Shown here piece by piece: positions 52,757-63,073 of a stretch of DNA of 64,000 nt. A program made the translations under genes and the position numbers. Numbering within the stretch: position 1 is the first letter of the stretch; every line of letters starts with the position of its first letter. The DNA is from Pollenia angustigena (taxonomy: Eukaryota > Arthropoda > Insecta > Diptera > Polleniidae): NCBI GenBank assembly GCA_930367215.1, contig OV884059.1, positions 66,869,393 to 66,933,392 on the forward strand, read 5' to 3'. Below the pieces are notes generated by a model that made no database searches, was not told the DNA's origin, and saw only the letters and a list, made by a program, of their open reading frames with translations.

Positions 52757-53078
52757 CAAAGGTACAAGATAAAATTTTTTTTGTGTTGATAAAATATTTG
52801 TAGCAATTCTTTACCAATTCAATGTCGCTGATTTTAAAACTGCACTTTTTTTAATTCGGAAGCTTTTTGACTCTAAATCTGTTTCAAATATCTTATCAAA
52901 CAATTGTAAAAAATTTAAGATTTGTATGTTTTAAAAATTCATAAAATATAAATATTGCACGCAAATCACAGCTGATAGAAAAAAAGTGAAGTTTTAAAAT
53001 CAGCGACATTGAATTGGTAAAGAACTGCTACACATCTTCTAGCACCACAAAAAATTTTTAATTTTGTTCCCTTGTCTT
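52757..53078. mobile_element. palindromic element, ~320 bp
   Basis: GCAATTCTTTACCAATTCAA with GTCGCTGATTTTAAAACT (52803-52845) is inverted as AGTTTTAAAATCAGCGAC and TTGAATTGGTAAAGAACTGC (52990-53030). Outer AAGGTACAAGA / TCCCTTGTCTT ends are weaker. It directly abuts the transposase ORF that follows. Confidence 0.65.
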
Positions 53079-53577
53079 ATACAACTGATAAAATAAGATC
53101 TTCTAAATTTATACTTCTATGGCATTTTCGTAATAGCAGAATGCTTTTCAAATGGGATGAACTTAATTTAATATACGTTGCTTGGAACAAATAAATTTTA
53201 ATTCCGAAAAAAATTTGTTCACATAGGTAAGTAGTGCCGAATAAAGAAAGGCACTTAAATGAATTATTTTTCAGTTCAGGATAGAACTCGCCATCCAAAT
53301 CTTTCCAGAACTCTACAATATTATTTTCGTCTAGAGCATTTACTTCGCTTCGTAGTATGATTAGTTCTGATTGAATATCAAATTCGAAGTTGCTTACATC
53401 GCGACGAAAAGGGTTTTCGAAAAGATCTAATAGCGGTTGTAAAATAACAAAATCAAATATTTCGGCATATTCATATCTTTTGTCGATTTCGAGATTTCTA
53501 TAAACAAGTGAATTTTTTGGAAAATTGGAAAAATCACCAGTTTTAATTTGGGGAAAAAATAGAACCTGCTGTGACAT
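53077..53577 (-). pseudogene. hAT transposase C-terminal ORF, 166 aa
   Basis: This is the longest intact non-retroviral transposase frame in the window. It encodes FDFVILQPLLDLFENPFRRD, then a helical stretch (ALDENNIVEFWKDLDGEFYP) and LFGTTYLCEQIFFGIKI. It matches the ZBED5/GTF2IRD2-like hAT branch, whose C-terminus reads 'F..NPF..D' and later 'LFGSTY.CE..FS.MK'. The final helices (SSHLKSILLLRKCHR) are also in place. The N-terminal BED finger and first catalytic aspartates are absent. The upstream neighbour (53630-54220) is an inserted repeat, so the 5' part may have been displaced or lost. Confidence 0.7.
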
Positions 53578-53629
53578 TTGCTTTTATCTGTATAGGATTA
53601 CACATAAATTGTAGCAAAACAAAACTTTT

Positions 53630-54220
53630 TATACCCTCCACCACAATAAGTTGTGAAGAGGGTATATTAAGTTTGTCATTCCGTTTGAAACTTTTTCATT
53701 ATTCATCTCATCCCATAAAGTATATATATTCTGGGTCCTTGAGTAATTCTAAGTCGATTTAGCCATGTCCGTCTGTTGAAAACACGCTCACTTTCGAACA
53801 ACTCAAAAGAAATGAACAAACTTGGTGCCAAATTGCTTGTAGTTATCCTAAGCAGTTTGGGATTAAAATCCAGCAAAATCGGTTCAGCAGGTCCAGAGCT
53901 ATGAATCAAAATGTGGAACCACCACCTAAAAAAAATTGATAATTTTGTTACAAAAAATAACATAAATGCTGGAACAAGGCACGGAATGAGATAAGATTTT
54001 GCAAAAATTTGTTTTATTTGACTGGAAATCACGCTATTTAGTTTCGTGAAGATCCGTCCATAATTTACCCTAAGCCTCATATAAATACTACTCCCGGAAA
54101 ACAGTTTAGTACGCCTAAAACCATAATTAATAACAACTCGTCACAGTTTAAGATAATAATAATAAATAGACATCATACAGATATTACTCCTTAAACATTC
54201 GAACTGTCGGTGGAGGGTAT
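53630..54220 (+). repeat. dispersed repeat with TATACCCTCCACC inverted ends
   Basis: TATACCCTCCACCACAATAA opens and GGTGGAGGGTAT closes the repeat. An AAAGTATATATATTCTGGGT block and CATGTCCGTCTGTT follow the start. The same blocks occur in the interrupted copy at 4241-5400. No coding. Confidence 0.65.
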
Positions 54221-55186
54221 CAAAGAGGGTATCGAATATAGTACTCTAACTTGTTTATCTTGTTTTTTAAATATTTTTACTTACTTAAGAAAAGAGTTTT
54301 CAAAGAAAAAAACCCACCGACGCGATTGGTACAGAAACAAAAATATTTTTACAAGCACAAAATACCAACAAATTCTTGTGGCTATTTTTTCTTAATAATT
54401 TCTGCATTTAGGTACGTCTTTTTAACGAAAGAAAAAGGGACCCTTTTACAGGCATCAAAGAATTTTTTTCACAAACAAAACACATGTCGTTAGCTTAAAT
54501 CCAAAACAATGTAGATATTATTTGAAAATTACAAATAAATAGAATACAAAATTTTTTCCTTAATAATATATCGGTTAACGCATTTTTATCTGAAATATTA
54601 AAAATTGATTTTAAATCTCAAATAATTACCATTTTACAAAGTTCTTTGCTTTGCATGTAAACTTATGAAATGTTATATTATTCTACATTTAAGTCTTAAA
54701 ATTTAAACTCTTAATAAAAATTGCACGCAAGGATTGGATGTTACCAAAACCATTTTTGACCGCACAATATTTTTTGAGTGTTAGCTGAAACAAAATAATA
54801 TAGCATCCGCTAGACATGTACACTTGTCGAAGTCACATCGACGACTGAATTAAAGAGCATAAAAATATGTCTAAGTATTGGTGAGCACAATATTGTGCAA
54901 AGAAATGGAAATCCCTACTAGATCAATGGTGTCAATTATGATTGTGTTGGTGAAATTACTTTTATCTCTTACATTCCCAGCGGGTGAAATGTGCGGTTGC
55001 GAGGCCTTTTGTGAGGCCTTACTACTGATCTTTTCTAAAAAAAAAAACAGAAATAAAACAAAACAGAAACAAGACAATAAACAAAATTTTGACATCCAAC
55101 AATGATAAAGCTAACAAAAAAAGTTATCAGCAGGGCTTTTACGACCACCTGTAATAAATTCGCCTTGCACAACTATTAATATATTA
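54221..55186. other. no gene; right end of a CAAGGCGAATT MITE at 55167
   Basis: AATTCGCCTTG ends at 55167, preceded by the family's AAAACAGAAACAA and CAGCAGGGCTTTTA blocks. The left terminus is missing, so this is a truncated or rearranged copy of unknown start. The rest is AT-rich. Confidence 0.5.
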
Positions 55187-57456
55187 CACAGTGTTACAAA
55201 ATTGAATGAAATAGAAAAACCTGGGACCGGATATTATTTTTCTTGTAGGGCTTGTCGACTAAAACAAGATTCCAATAGTGAAATATACCGGACACCTCCA
55301 AAATCCGGATTTACGGGTAAAAAACCGGTTTTTGTGCCTTTGCGCACTTATAAGCCTGTAATTTTGTTGATAATGATCCGATTTTCAATTTCTTACTAGA
55401 TTTGGAAAGAAGAAACTGAGATCTTTCGAACAATGTATAATTTATTTAAGAAAACTGGAGAAATTTGGATGTTATTGTCGAGCAAACACAAATTTTGTAG
55501 ATTTTTCAAAAAAATTTCAAATTTAGTGACGTTTTTATACATTATTTTCTTAAGAAACTATAATACTATTGAGTTTATTCAAAAAGTACGTTTATTAACG
55601 ATTACAACGCATATTTGGGTTTAAAAATAGATAAGTAATTGACTGAGTTATTTAACTTTTCATGAAAATAAACTTTTAAACATTTTATAAAAATTTTATT
55701 AATCAATTAATCAATGCTATCTTAAACACAAAAAAAATATGTAATGAGAGTTTAAGTCATTCAAAAATATTGTTTTTTTTCGTGTTCTTTTTACGCACTT
55801 TCTTTAAAAGCCTAAACACAACTTAGATTTACAAAAAATATTAGTAATGAGAGCTTTACTCATGTAAAATTATTGTTTTTTTTTTAATATGACGTTTTGT
55901 TAATGTCTTCTTTTTCACTTTGAATCTGTGTATTAAAAAAAACGTTTGCAATTTAATAAAAATCGTGTGCAATTTAAATTAAAATTGTATACAAAATGTG
56001 TGACAATTGTAACAAATTTTTGGCTTATTTACTGATATCAGTCACCGGCGTGATTTTAAAAACAAAACATTTTTAAAACACGCAAAAACATTAAGTACGC
56101 AAATGTTGTAACTGTTACAAAACCGATACCTGTAAGTAATGATCTAACGACAACGAGCAAATCTGTCGATATAACAGAAAAAGATTTTGAACAAAGAAAG
56201 TTCCTTCCATCCAGGTCTACAACAACGGAGCGGCATATTTTGTCAAATGCTGATTTCTACGATCTTGTTCGCGAATTACACTTGTCAAAGCGGCAATCTG
56301 AAGTCCTTTGTTCGCGATTAAAGCAGTAGAATTTTGTTGAAAAGGATTTCGTTATAACATCTAGTAGAACAAGTTACCGGACTTGGTTACTTGAAGAAAG
56401 ATTTAAGACTATTTCCAATGACAGTGATCTCGTGTATTGCGTTGATGTACCGAAACTATTTTCGGCATTAAATCACAATTATAATGCAGATGAATGGCGA
56501 CTTTTTATTGATGGTTCATTTAAAAGTAAATTTTCTTATGAAAATGTATGACTTTATTTTTTATTAATTTAAGATTTGTAATGTAATATGTCGTGCGCCG
56601 AATCGTTATGATCGCAAACTATGGCCATCTCGCGAGTCATATAGAAAAGGCAGCAAAAACATTTTAAATTACCAATTAGTTAAAGTTAAGGACGTTATTA
56701 TGGCACCACTGCATCTTAAACTGGGATACATGAAACAATTTGTAAAAAATTAGATGTAAACGGCGATGCTTTTTGTCATCTTTGTCATAATTTTAATTTA
56801 AATTGCACACGATTTTTATTAAATTGCAAAAGTTTTTTTAAATACACAGATTCAAAGTGAAAAAGAAGACATTAACAAAACGTCATATTAAAAAAAACAA
56901 TACTTTTACATGAGTAAAGCTCTCGAAAAAAAAAAACAATATTTTTGAATGACTTAAACTCTCATTACAAATTGTGTTTAGGATAACATTGATTAATTGA
57001 TTAATAAAATTTTTATAAAATGTTTAAAAGTTTATTTTCATGAAAAGTTAAATAACTCAGTCAATTACTTATCTATTTTTAAACCCAAATATGCGTTGTA
57101 ATCGTTAATAAACGTACTTTTTGAATAAACTCAATAGTATTATAGTTTCTTAAGAAAATAATGTATAAAAACGTCACTAAATTTGAAATTTTTTTGAAAA
57201 ATCTACAAAATTTGTGTTTGCTCGACAATAACATCCAAATTTCTCCAGTTTTCTTAAATAAATTATACATTGTTCGAAAGATCTCAGTTTCTTCTTTCCA
57301 AATCTAGTAACACAAAGCACAAAAACCGGTTTTTTACCCGTAAATCCGGATTTTGGAGGTGTCCGGTATATTTCACTATTGGAATCTTGTTTTACTCGAC
57401 AAGACCTACAAGAAAAATGATATCCGGTCCCAGGTTTTTTGGACTGTCTCACCGTG
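55187..57456 (+). mobile_element. long-inverted-repeat DNA element, ~2.27 kb, unknown superfamily
   Basis: The termini CACAGTG (55187-55193) and CACGGTG (read inward from 57456) open arms of about 800 bp (left) and 670 bp (right). The arms align inverted nearly throughout; both encode the identical shadow ORFs 55433-55624 and 57079-57270. The left arm has two extra segments (about 55335-55397 and 55770-55880). TTA lies on each side. The centre carries transposon-associated coding remnants on the plus strand. The CAC ends with a 3-bp duplication fit CACTA or Harbinger-like groups only loosely; the superfamily is undecided. Confidence 0.75.
56100..56790 (+). pseudogene. remnant of an unnamed transposon-associated protein family
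   Basis: The plus-strand frame encodes LSNADFYDLVRELHLSKRQS and EVLCSRLKQ, a stop, then LVYCVDVPKLFSALNHNYNA, DEWRLFIDGSFKS, and after a gap VKVKDVIMAPLHLKLGYMKQ FVKN and DVNGDAFCHL. The order 'L.LSK..SE.L.SRL', 'LVYC..V..L..AL', 'EWRLFIDSSK.S' and 'PPLH.KLG.MK.FVK' matches a family of uncharacterised multi-copy proteins I recall from Hydra, aphids and other invertebrates. At least two stops and one frame shift are present. The function is not known to me; its confinement between long inverted repeats suggests a mobile-element protein. Confidence 0.5.
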
Positions 57457-57628
57457 TTATTTATGTTTAGAGGCCTCAAAACAGGCCTTGCGATATTTCC
57501 CGCTGAATGAGAGTGTTTCTCAGTAAACAATTATATTTTACGCTCGCAAAATAAAAGAGCGTAAGCGTACATGTGAATTAATTTCCACAATTGTGTATGG
57601 CGCTGACATCCCTGAACTAGATACAGAA

Positions 57629-57784
57629 CAAGGCGAATTTATAACAGGTAAGTGCAACTCTACAACTACAAAAAGCCCCATGTATGCCCCATGTATTTTG
57701 TTTTTGCAATTTTCTGACTTGTCAAATTTCAGTATAGAAACAAAACAATATTTTGACGTTTCACCATTTTTTTAATTCGCCGTG
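57629..57784. mobile_element. hAT-type MITE, CAAGGCGAATT family, ~156 bp
   Basis: CAAGGCGAATTTATAACAGG opens and AATTCGCCGTG closes it. GATACAG occurs on both sides with a 1-bp offset. Confidence 0.75.
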
Positions 57785-57881
57785 GATACAGCTGACGAAC
57801 GGCTGACGAGTTGAGCTTACCTGGAGTTATTTCGCCATGATACAGAAAACATTTCAGCTCACACATACAAACACACGATAC

Positions 57882-58080
57882 CAAGGCGAATTTATTACAG
57901 GTGGTCTTAAAAGCCCTGCTGATATTAGCTAAAATCACTGTTGAATGTCAAAATTTTGTTTATTCTCTTTGTTTCTGTTTTTGACATTGTACAATGATTT
58001 TACAAAAACAAATAGCTTGTGGTTTTTGCACGAGTTGTACTTGTTGTAGAACCGAGATTACCTGGGATGAATTCGCCTTG
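57882..58080. mobile_element. hAT-type MITE, CAAGGCGAATT family, 199 bp
   Basis: CAAGGCGAATTTATTACAGG and TGGGATGAATTCGCCTTG are the ends; CACGATAC is duplicated exactly at 57874-57881 and 58081-58088. Closely related to the copies at 7191 and 36477. Confidence 0.9.
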
Positions 58081-58290
58081 CACGATACACAAAAACAGAA
58101 AGAAATCAAAATAGAATGTGGAAAACATCTGTGGACAAAAGCTTACGGTTGAACAACAGCTCGAGTGAATTTATTTATTGTTTACATTTTTTGTTTTCGT
58201 CTATTTATTTTTAAATGTAATTATAATGTATTTGTTTTGAAATGCTTTGTGTAATTGTTGTAATACATATATTTTTGTATTTTTATATAG

Positions 58291-58345
58291 AACCCCTGAA
58301 GATGGTCAACAAAGTTGACCGAAATATTGGGAAATAAAATAAAAT
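58291..58345 (+). repeat. Penelope-like element 3' hairpin motif
   Basis: CCCTGAAGATGGTCAAC, a 3-nt loop, GTTGACCGAAATATTGGG and then AAATAAAATAAAATAG. The 7-bp stem (58304-58310 with 58314-58320) followed by CGAAATATTGG resembles the 'GAAGA...CGAAACGTTGG' hairpin found downstream of the endonuclease in Penelope-like elements. No coding sequence is attached. Confidence 0.5.
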
Positions 58346-58352
58346 AGAATTT

Positions 58353-58691
58353 TAAAAACAAAATATGTTTATATATTCTTTTTTTTAAATTTGTTTTAAC
58401 TCATGACCTTATGCCGAACAAAATTAAGAAACAATTCTAGCAATTTTTATTAGCTCTACTTTAATATTCAAATTATAGAATGTAATTAACTGATTCACAA
58501 ATTTTTACAAGCGTTTCTCAAAAATATATAAAAAATTGCTTTATTTATGTATGTTAGTATATAAAATTGTTGGAAGTGTGTTAGTAAATTTTTTTTTTTA
58601 GTTTTGGTTATGCACTTCTTGTAGGGATGTTATAAACTATTTTGCATTAATACCTACGGACTGCTCAAATTCTTCTTAACTACTGAAAATC
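58353..58691. other. nothing recognised
   Basis: AT-rich DNA without a supported feature. Confidence 0.35.
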
Positions 58692-58695
58692 TTAA

Positions 58696-58871
58696 GGCCC
58701 AACTATATACATATACACATAAACTTCTGTCAAATCTTAACAAAAAGTCTGTCCAATGCTTTTAAAAACACAAAACAAAAAACATTCATTCCGTACGGAA
58801 AGTGTGATCAGTTTCACACTTTGCTTAAGCAAATGTTAGGTTCATAAATCTTAAGCATATTATGTTGGGCC
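58696..58871. mobile_element. TTAA-target MITE, 176 bp
   Basis: GGCCCAACTATATAC and ATATTATGTTGGGCC-type ends, with TTAA on both sides (58692-58695 and 58872-58875). Shares ATTCCGTACGGAA and TTGCTTAAGCAAA blocks with 14185-14448. TTAA duplication fits piggyBac or Kolobok. Confidence 0.8.
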
Positions 58872-58937
58872 TTAACATTTGCAAAATTAACATTTTTAAT
58901 CAAGTTTCGTTAAAATGTGCTAAATTCCCATTTCATA

Positions 58938-59371
58938 CTATTGACAAACTGAAGTTTATTGTTGATGGGATAAGCTATTCATATGCGCATTTCACTGGTT
59001 GCTTAGGCCTGATCGTCAGGAAACTTCATCCAAAGATTTTAGTAAAACTAAAGATATACAAATAAAACTGTTAAGCGAATAAGAATTATAAGCCCCAGTT
59101 TAACTTGTTACAATATCAAAGCTTAAACAAAAACAACAACAATAAACAGTGAGTTTAACTTTTCTTACAATCCCGATCACAATTAGTTGATTTTTTGTCA
59201 ACTCTAAATGTAGTTGGAAGTGGGTAAAGAAAAAACAAAAATAAAACAAATTTCTTTATTTTATTTTGCCAGTTCAGTTTTATTTACACTGCCACATGCA
59301 TATTAGTTATCAAAGTATTTCTTGGGATTCAAAAATTATCCCATCAACAATAAACTTCAGTTGGTCAATAG
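58938..59371. mobile_element. TIR element, ~434 bp
   Basis: TATTGACAAACTGAAGTTTA followed by TTGTTGATGGGATAA on the left is inverted on the right as TTATCCCATCAACAATAAAC then TTCAGTTGGTCAATA, about 35 bp with few mismatches. Confidence 0.65.
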
Positions 59372-59945
59372 CAGCGCTACCGTTATGCGACTAAAGTCGC
59401 ATTTTTGCCCCTTTTTGACTGCCGTGCCACTTTTTTGGCCCCTTTGTTTTAAATCCCCTTTTGTATCATTTTGTAGTTTTTTGTGGCCCTTTTAATATTA
59501 GACTGAGTTCATTAAAGGTTTTAGATCCAGTATTTATTAAGTCAGCTGAAGACATAAATTACTTTGAAATTGTTGCCGTTTTTATTGATATAATTACTAA
59601 CCCAGAGGATTTTGCAAAAGACTTTTAAACTTTTCGAAAACAGATCAAACGATAAAAGCTATAAAGCAATTTTTAAAATATCTTAGCCTGAAACATTTTG
59701 GTACGAAATTGGCAATTTAAAAAACTGGGTGACATATCAGTAAAAATGTGTTTTTATATGTGGCACCGAAGAGGCTGGATGGTAAATTAAAAAAATTTAC
59801 ATATGACGGCGAATATTACGTCCAGCACAAAATGAAGGCGAATTTAAATACAGTTGGTGTCGAAAAGTCATCTGATTTAGACAGTTCGAAACAATTTGTA
59901 CAATACCCCAACAAACCAAAACGATTTAGAAATAACTTGTAGCAA
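59372..59945 (+). pseudogene. hAT element fragment with transposase remnant (family of 7633)
   Basis: CAGCGCTACCGTTATGCGAC then TAAAGTCGCA matches the terminus of the hAT at 7633-8678. Downstream, plus-strand frames read KVLDPVFIKSAEDINYFEIV, IDIITNPEDFAKDF, a stop, and later FWYEIGNLKNWVTYQ. These fit the 'ALKVLDP.FIKSAEDI' and 'FW.EI..LKN' pattern that precedes the C-terminal domain in one hAT branch. A final 64-codon frame (59748-59942) follows without a recognised domain. Several stops and shifts show it is dead. The right terminus is not seen. Confidence 0.6.
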
Positions 59946-60086
59946 GCTTCCTAGCATAAGCTTTAAGCTTAGAAAAGTGTTGTGATTACTATTATGAAAG
60001 GCTTATAAACAATTATTTAATAATGAAAACTGATCCCTTGCGATAATATTACTTGTATATAATATAATGTAAGCTAAGAAGTATAA

Positions 60087-60387
60087 AGGCCCAAATACAC
60101 TTGTCAAATGCTTGTCCAGCCGGGGAATTCATCGTGTACGTGTGCTTGACGTAATATTCGTCGTCATATCTAAATTATTTGATTTTCCATCCAGCATTGT
60201 CTGTGTGACACATACAAACATATTTGTCCAGCCGGCGAATTCATCGTGTACGTGTGCTTGACGAATTATTCGCCGTCATATCTAAATTATTTGATTTTCC
60301 ATCCAGCATCGTCGGTGTGACACATACAAACATATTTTCACTAATACTACCACAATGCTTGATGAGTATTTTTTATGTATTTGGGCC
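60087..60387. mobile_element. TTAA-target MITE with internal ~117-bp tandem duplication
   Basis: GGCCCAAATACACTTGTCAA opens and GTATTTTGGGCC-type sequence closes it, flanked by TAAA and TTAA. The GTCCAGCCGG-GAATTCATCG to CACATACAAACATATTT segment occurs twice in tandem. The single-unit relative lies at 61003-61193. Confidence 0.75.
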
Positions 60388-60506
60388 TTAATATTAGAAC
60401 AAGCTTACAGAAAAATACTTTTCTAAACTGTTATAAGATTGATTACATTTTTTACGAGCATTCTGCTTAAATTTATATGGTATATTTACAAAACATTTTT
60501 TACTTA

Positions 60507-60854
60507 AGGTGCTATCAGACCCATACGTATTTCCGTATGTATGTCAAAATTTCCATTTTACATACGATTCATAATTTTTGCTATCACACCTGCTTATGGT
60601 TTTCCTTATGACATAACCTATAAATGTAAACAAAAGCTGACTTTTGTTTACGTTTCAAAGCAAACCAGCTGTTTTGTTAATGTTTGCCACAGGAAAATAG
60701 AGCGTGTTCTAATCGAAAAAGTTACATATGTATTTCCACATGTATTTTACACATGCAAAGTTTCATATATATATATATCAGACGATGTGTACAACTTTTA
60801 CAGATGGAAAATTTGACAGTACATATGTAAAATACATCCCGTCTGATAGCCCCT
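60507..60854. mobile_element. Harbinger-like MITE, 348 bp, TSD TTA
   Basis: AGGTGCTATCAGACCCATAC and (other strand, right end) AGGGGCTATCAGACGGGATG are inverted repeats, with TTA at 60504-60506 and 60855-60857. TACATATGTA-type blocks continue inward. The 91-codon frame inside (60541-60816) is not recognisable. Confidence 0.7.
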
Positions 60855-61002
60855 TTATATAATATTTAATTACATACTTTTTTTACAACTGTGCACTGTT
60901 TAAAACAATTTAACACCCCAGCGGGAAAATGTAAACAATAGGAAACGAGATTGTAATACATATATTGATAAATATTTGATTCCAGAACTCATTATTCTTT
61001 AA

Positions 61003-61193
61003 GGCCCAAATACACTTGCCAAATGCTTGTCCAGCCGGCGAATTCATCGTGTACATGTGCTTGACGTAATATTCGCCGTCATATCTAAATTATTTGATTT
61101 TCCATCCAGCATCGTCGGTGTGACACATACAAACATATTTTCACTAATACTACCACAATGCTTGATGAGTATTTGGATCAATGTATTTGGGCC
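61003..61193. mobile_element. TTAA-target MITE, 191 bp
   Basis: GGCCCAAATACACTTGCCAA and ATGTATTTGGGCC are the ends; TTAA lies on both sides (60999-61002 and 61194-61197). Confidence 0.85.
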
Positions 61194-61197
61194 TTAA

Positions 61198-61689
61198 CAC
61201 AGAACATGTCCTAGGATTGTAATAAATTATTTAAATGTATACTGGGAATGACTTAAATAATTCAAAAAAATAGGAATAATTGTCACGAACAGAAGAAAAA
61301 ACACGAAACATTTTTACGAACAGAAACAATGCATTCCTTTTTCTGCAAATGTGAGAATATACGTGGTAATCAAATCATAATTATTGTGTCAATAAAATTA
61401 CCTTCTCGATTCCCATGAATGCATTATTATTCTTTCGAAAACAATACATTATTTTTTTAGTTATTTTTGTAATCAATTCCTTATTTTCCAGCTGGGACTT
61501 CACTCTCTGAATCAAACACAAAGACTGAAAACTGTAACTAATAATACAAAATGAAGCCACGCGTCAAATAACGGGACAGTGTTCTCAAAAACACTTACAA
61601 AACTATAGCTTTAGCTATATGTTGTAGGAAATCTCTTATGATAAGCTTGTTCTACAACTCATATACATTTTTCTCTGTTTTGGTCTGCT
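61198..61689. other. nothing recognised
   Basis: AT-rich DNA without a supported ORF or repeat. Confidence 0.35.
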
Positions 61690-61866
61690 GGGAATAATCA
61701 TCAAACATTGTGGTAGTATTAGCGAAAATGTGTTTGTATGTGTCACACCGACGATGATGGATGCAAAATCAAATAATTTAGATATTACGGCGAATATTAC
61801 GTCAAGCTCACGTACACAGTGAATTCGTCCGCTGGACAAGCATTTGACAAGTGAATTTGGCCCTTC
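61690..61866 (-). repeat. diverged inverse copy of the 61003 MITE
   Basis: On the minus strand it reads GGGCCAAATTCACTTGTCAA, then a GTCCAGCGGACGAATTC block and CATACAAACACATTTTC. The distal terminus is degraded. Confidence 0.65.
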
Positions 61867-61904
61867 AAGGGCATAATAGTAGTCCGCCATCTTGTTTGTG
61901 CCTC

Positions 61905-62600
61905 CATATTGGTTTTAGACTGACCACTTTATTTTTGAGATATTCTTAGCAAGCCCTTTCATTTGATACCCATATTGTAGAAGTGCATTAGAAATAACTA
62001 GTCCGACATTGTGTTGTGTGACCGCTATTTGCATGGTGAAATAAACAGGTTGCAGTACTACGCCAGATGACGATTTTTTGCTCTTGCATTGTTTATCTAG
62101 GTTTATGTCAAAGTTTTGTTTATGTTTACAAAAAGTCCACGTTATTTTTTTAAAGTTTTTGATAATTTTAAATTAAAATAAATCAGATATTGACCATAAT
62201 TAAATAAAAATTGGCTAAAAATTCATTTATTTCATCACGTTCAGCGACACGCTTTGATTTTTGTTTAAAGTATTTTTTGACGTAAACGGTGATATAATTT
62301 CCATTTTTGTTGTAATGTTATATTTGTTGCCGTAACGATGCCACCTGTTTATTCCACCATGGCTATTTGTAGAAAGTCATTAAAAATAACTTGTCCTCCA
62401 TATTGAATTTAGGGGGCCCACTTTATTTTTTCAGTTGTTCATTTGAATCCCATATTGTAGAAGTGCACTTAAAATAACTAGTCCACCATGTTGCGTGTGC
62501 CCGCCATATTGGATTTATATTGACCACTTTATTTTTCGAGGTATTCTTAGCAAGCCTTTTCATTTGACACCCATATTGTAGAAGTGCATTAAAAATAACT
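61905..62600. repeat. degenerate ~115-bp tandem repeats
   Basis: TTCTTAGCAAGCC-TTTCATTTGA followed by CCCATATTGTAGAAGTGCA and AAATAACTAGTCC occurs around 61945-62010 and 62540-62600. Partial units lie near 62380-62480. GACCACTTTATTTTT precedes the units. A block near 62050-62340 has no such units. TCTTAGCAAGCCCTTTCATTT recurs at 63053, just beyond the inserted MITE. Confidence 0.65.
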
Positions 62601-62603
62601 AGT

Positions 62604-63052
62604 CCCCCCTTTCACACTCGGCAAGTTGCTTGCCGACAACAACAAAGTCTGTACAATTTTTTTTCCTTACCCCGACCATACCGCTAACGTCTACAAACCA
62701 AGAGTAAAGGCTCAGTTAGTCTTTACTTTCTGTTTCTGTTCTGTTCCGTGCCGTTCTGTTACGAAATTGTGGTAGTTACTTTTTCTGTAGTAGCTTATCA
62801 GCCATTTACGACAAATTTATTAGTTTTGCACCGTTCGTTGTTTATTTCAATAACTTAAATTCTATGAATTCTTAAAATCAAAAAACAGTTTATTTCAATA
62901 AAAATATGTATTGTATTGTAACTGAACCGAAACAGATAAGAAAAACTAATCAATTTCATAGGTTTTTTAATAACAAAAACAAATCAGCCGATTCGTAACA
63001 GAACGGAAAGTAAAGACTAATTCTGCCTTAACTTGCAGAGTGTGAAAGGGGT
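62604..63052. mobile_element. TIR element with CCCCTTTCACACTC ends, containing a second MITE
   Basis: CCCCTTTCACACTCGGCAAG and (other strand, right end) CCCCTTTCACACTCTGCAAG are inverted repeats. It sits within the ~115-bp repeat array, which resumes immediately after. Confidence 0.75.
62707..63031. mobile_element. nested MITE, AAGGCTCAGTTAGTC ends
   Basis: AAGGCTCAGTTAGTCTTTAC and GTAAAGACTAATTCTGCCTT are inverted repeats; CTTTC(T/C)GTT and a CCGTTCTGTTACGAA / TTCGTAACAGAACGG pair lie inside. Confidence 0.7.
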
Positions 63053-63073
63053 CTTAGCAAGCCCTTTCATTTA

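Noticed and set aside
55187..55193. CACAGTG read as a V(D)J-type recombination signal or Transib terminus
   Set aside because: No nonamer is seen, and the flanking duplication appears to be 3 bp (TTA), not the 5 bp expected for Transib.
55433..57270. Two identical 63-codon ORFs on opposite strands
   Set aside because: They lie in the two arms of one inverted repeat; identity follows from the repeat, and no domain is recognisable.
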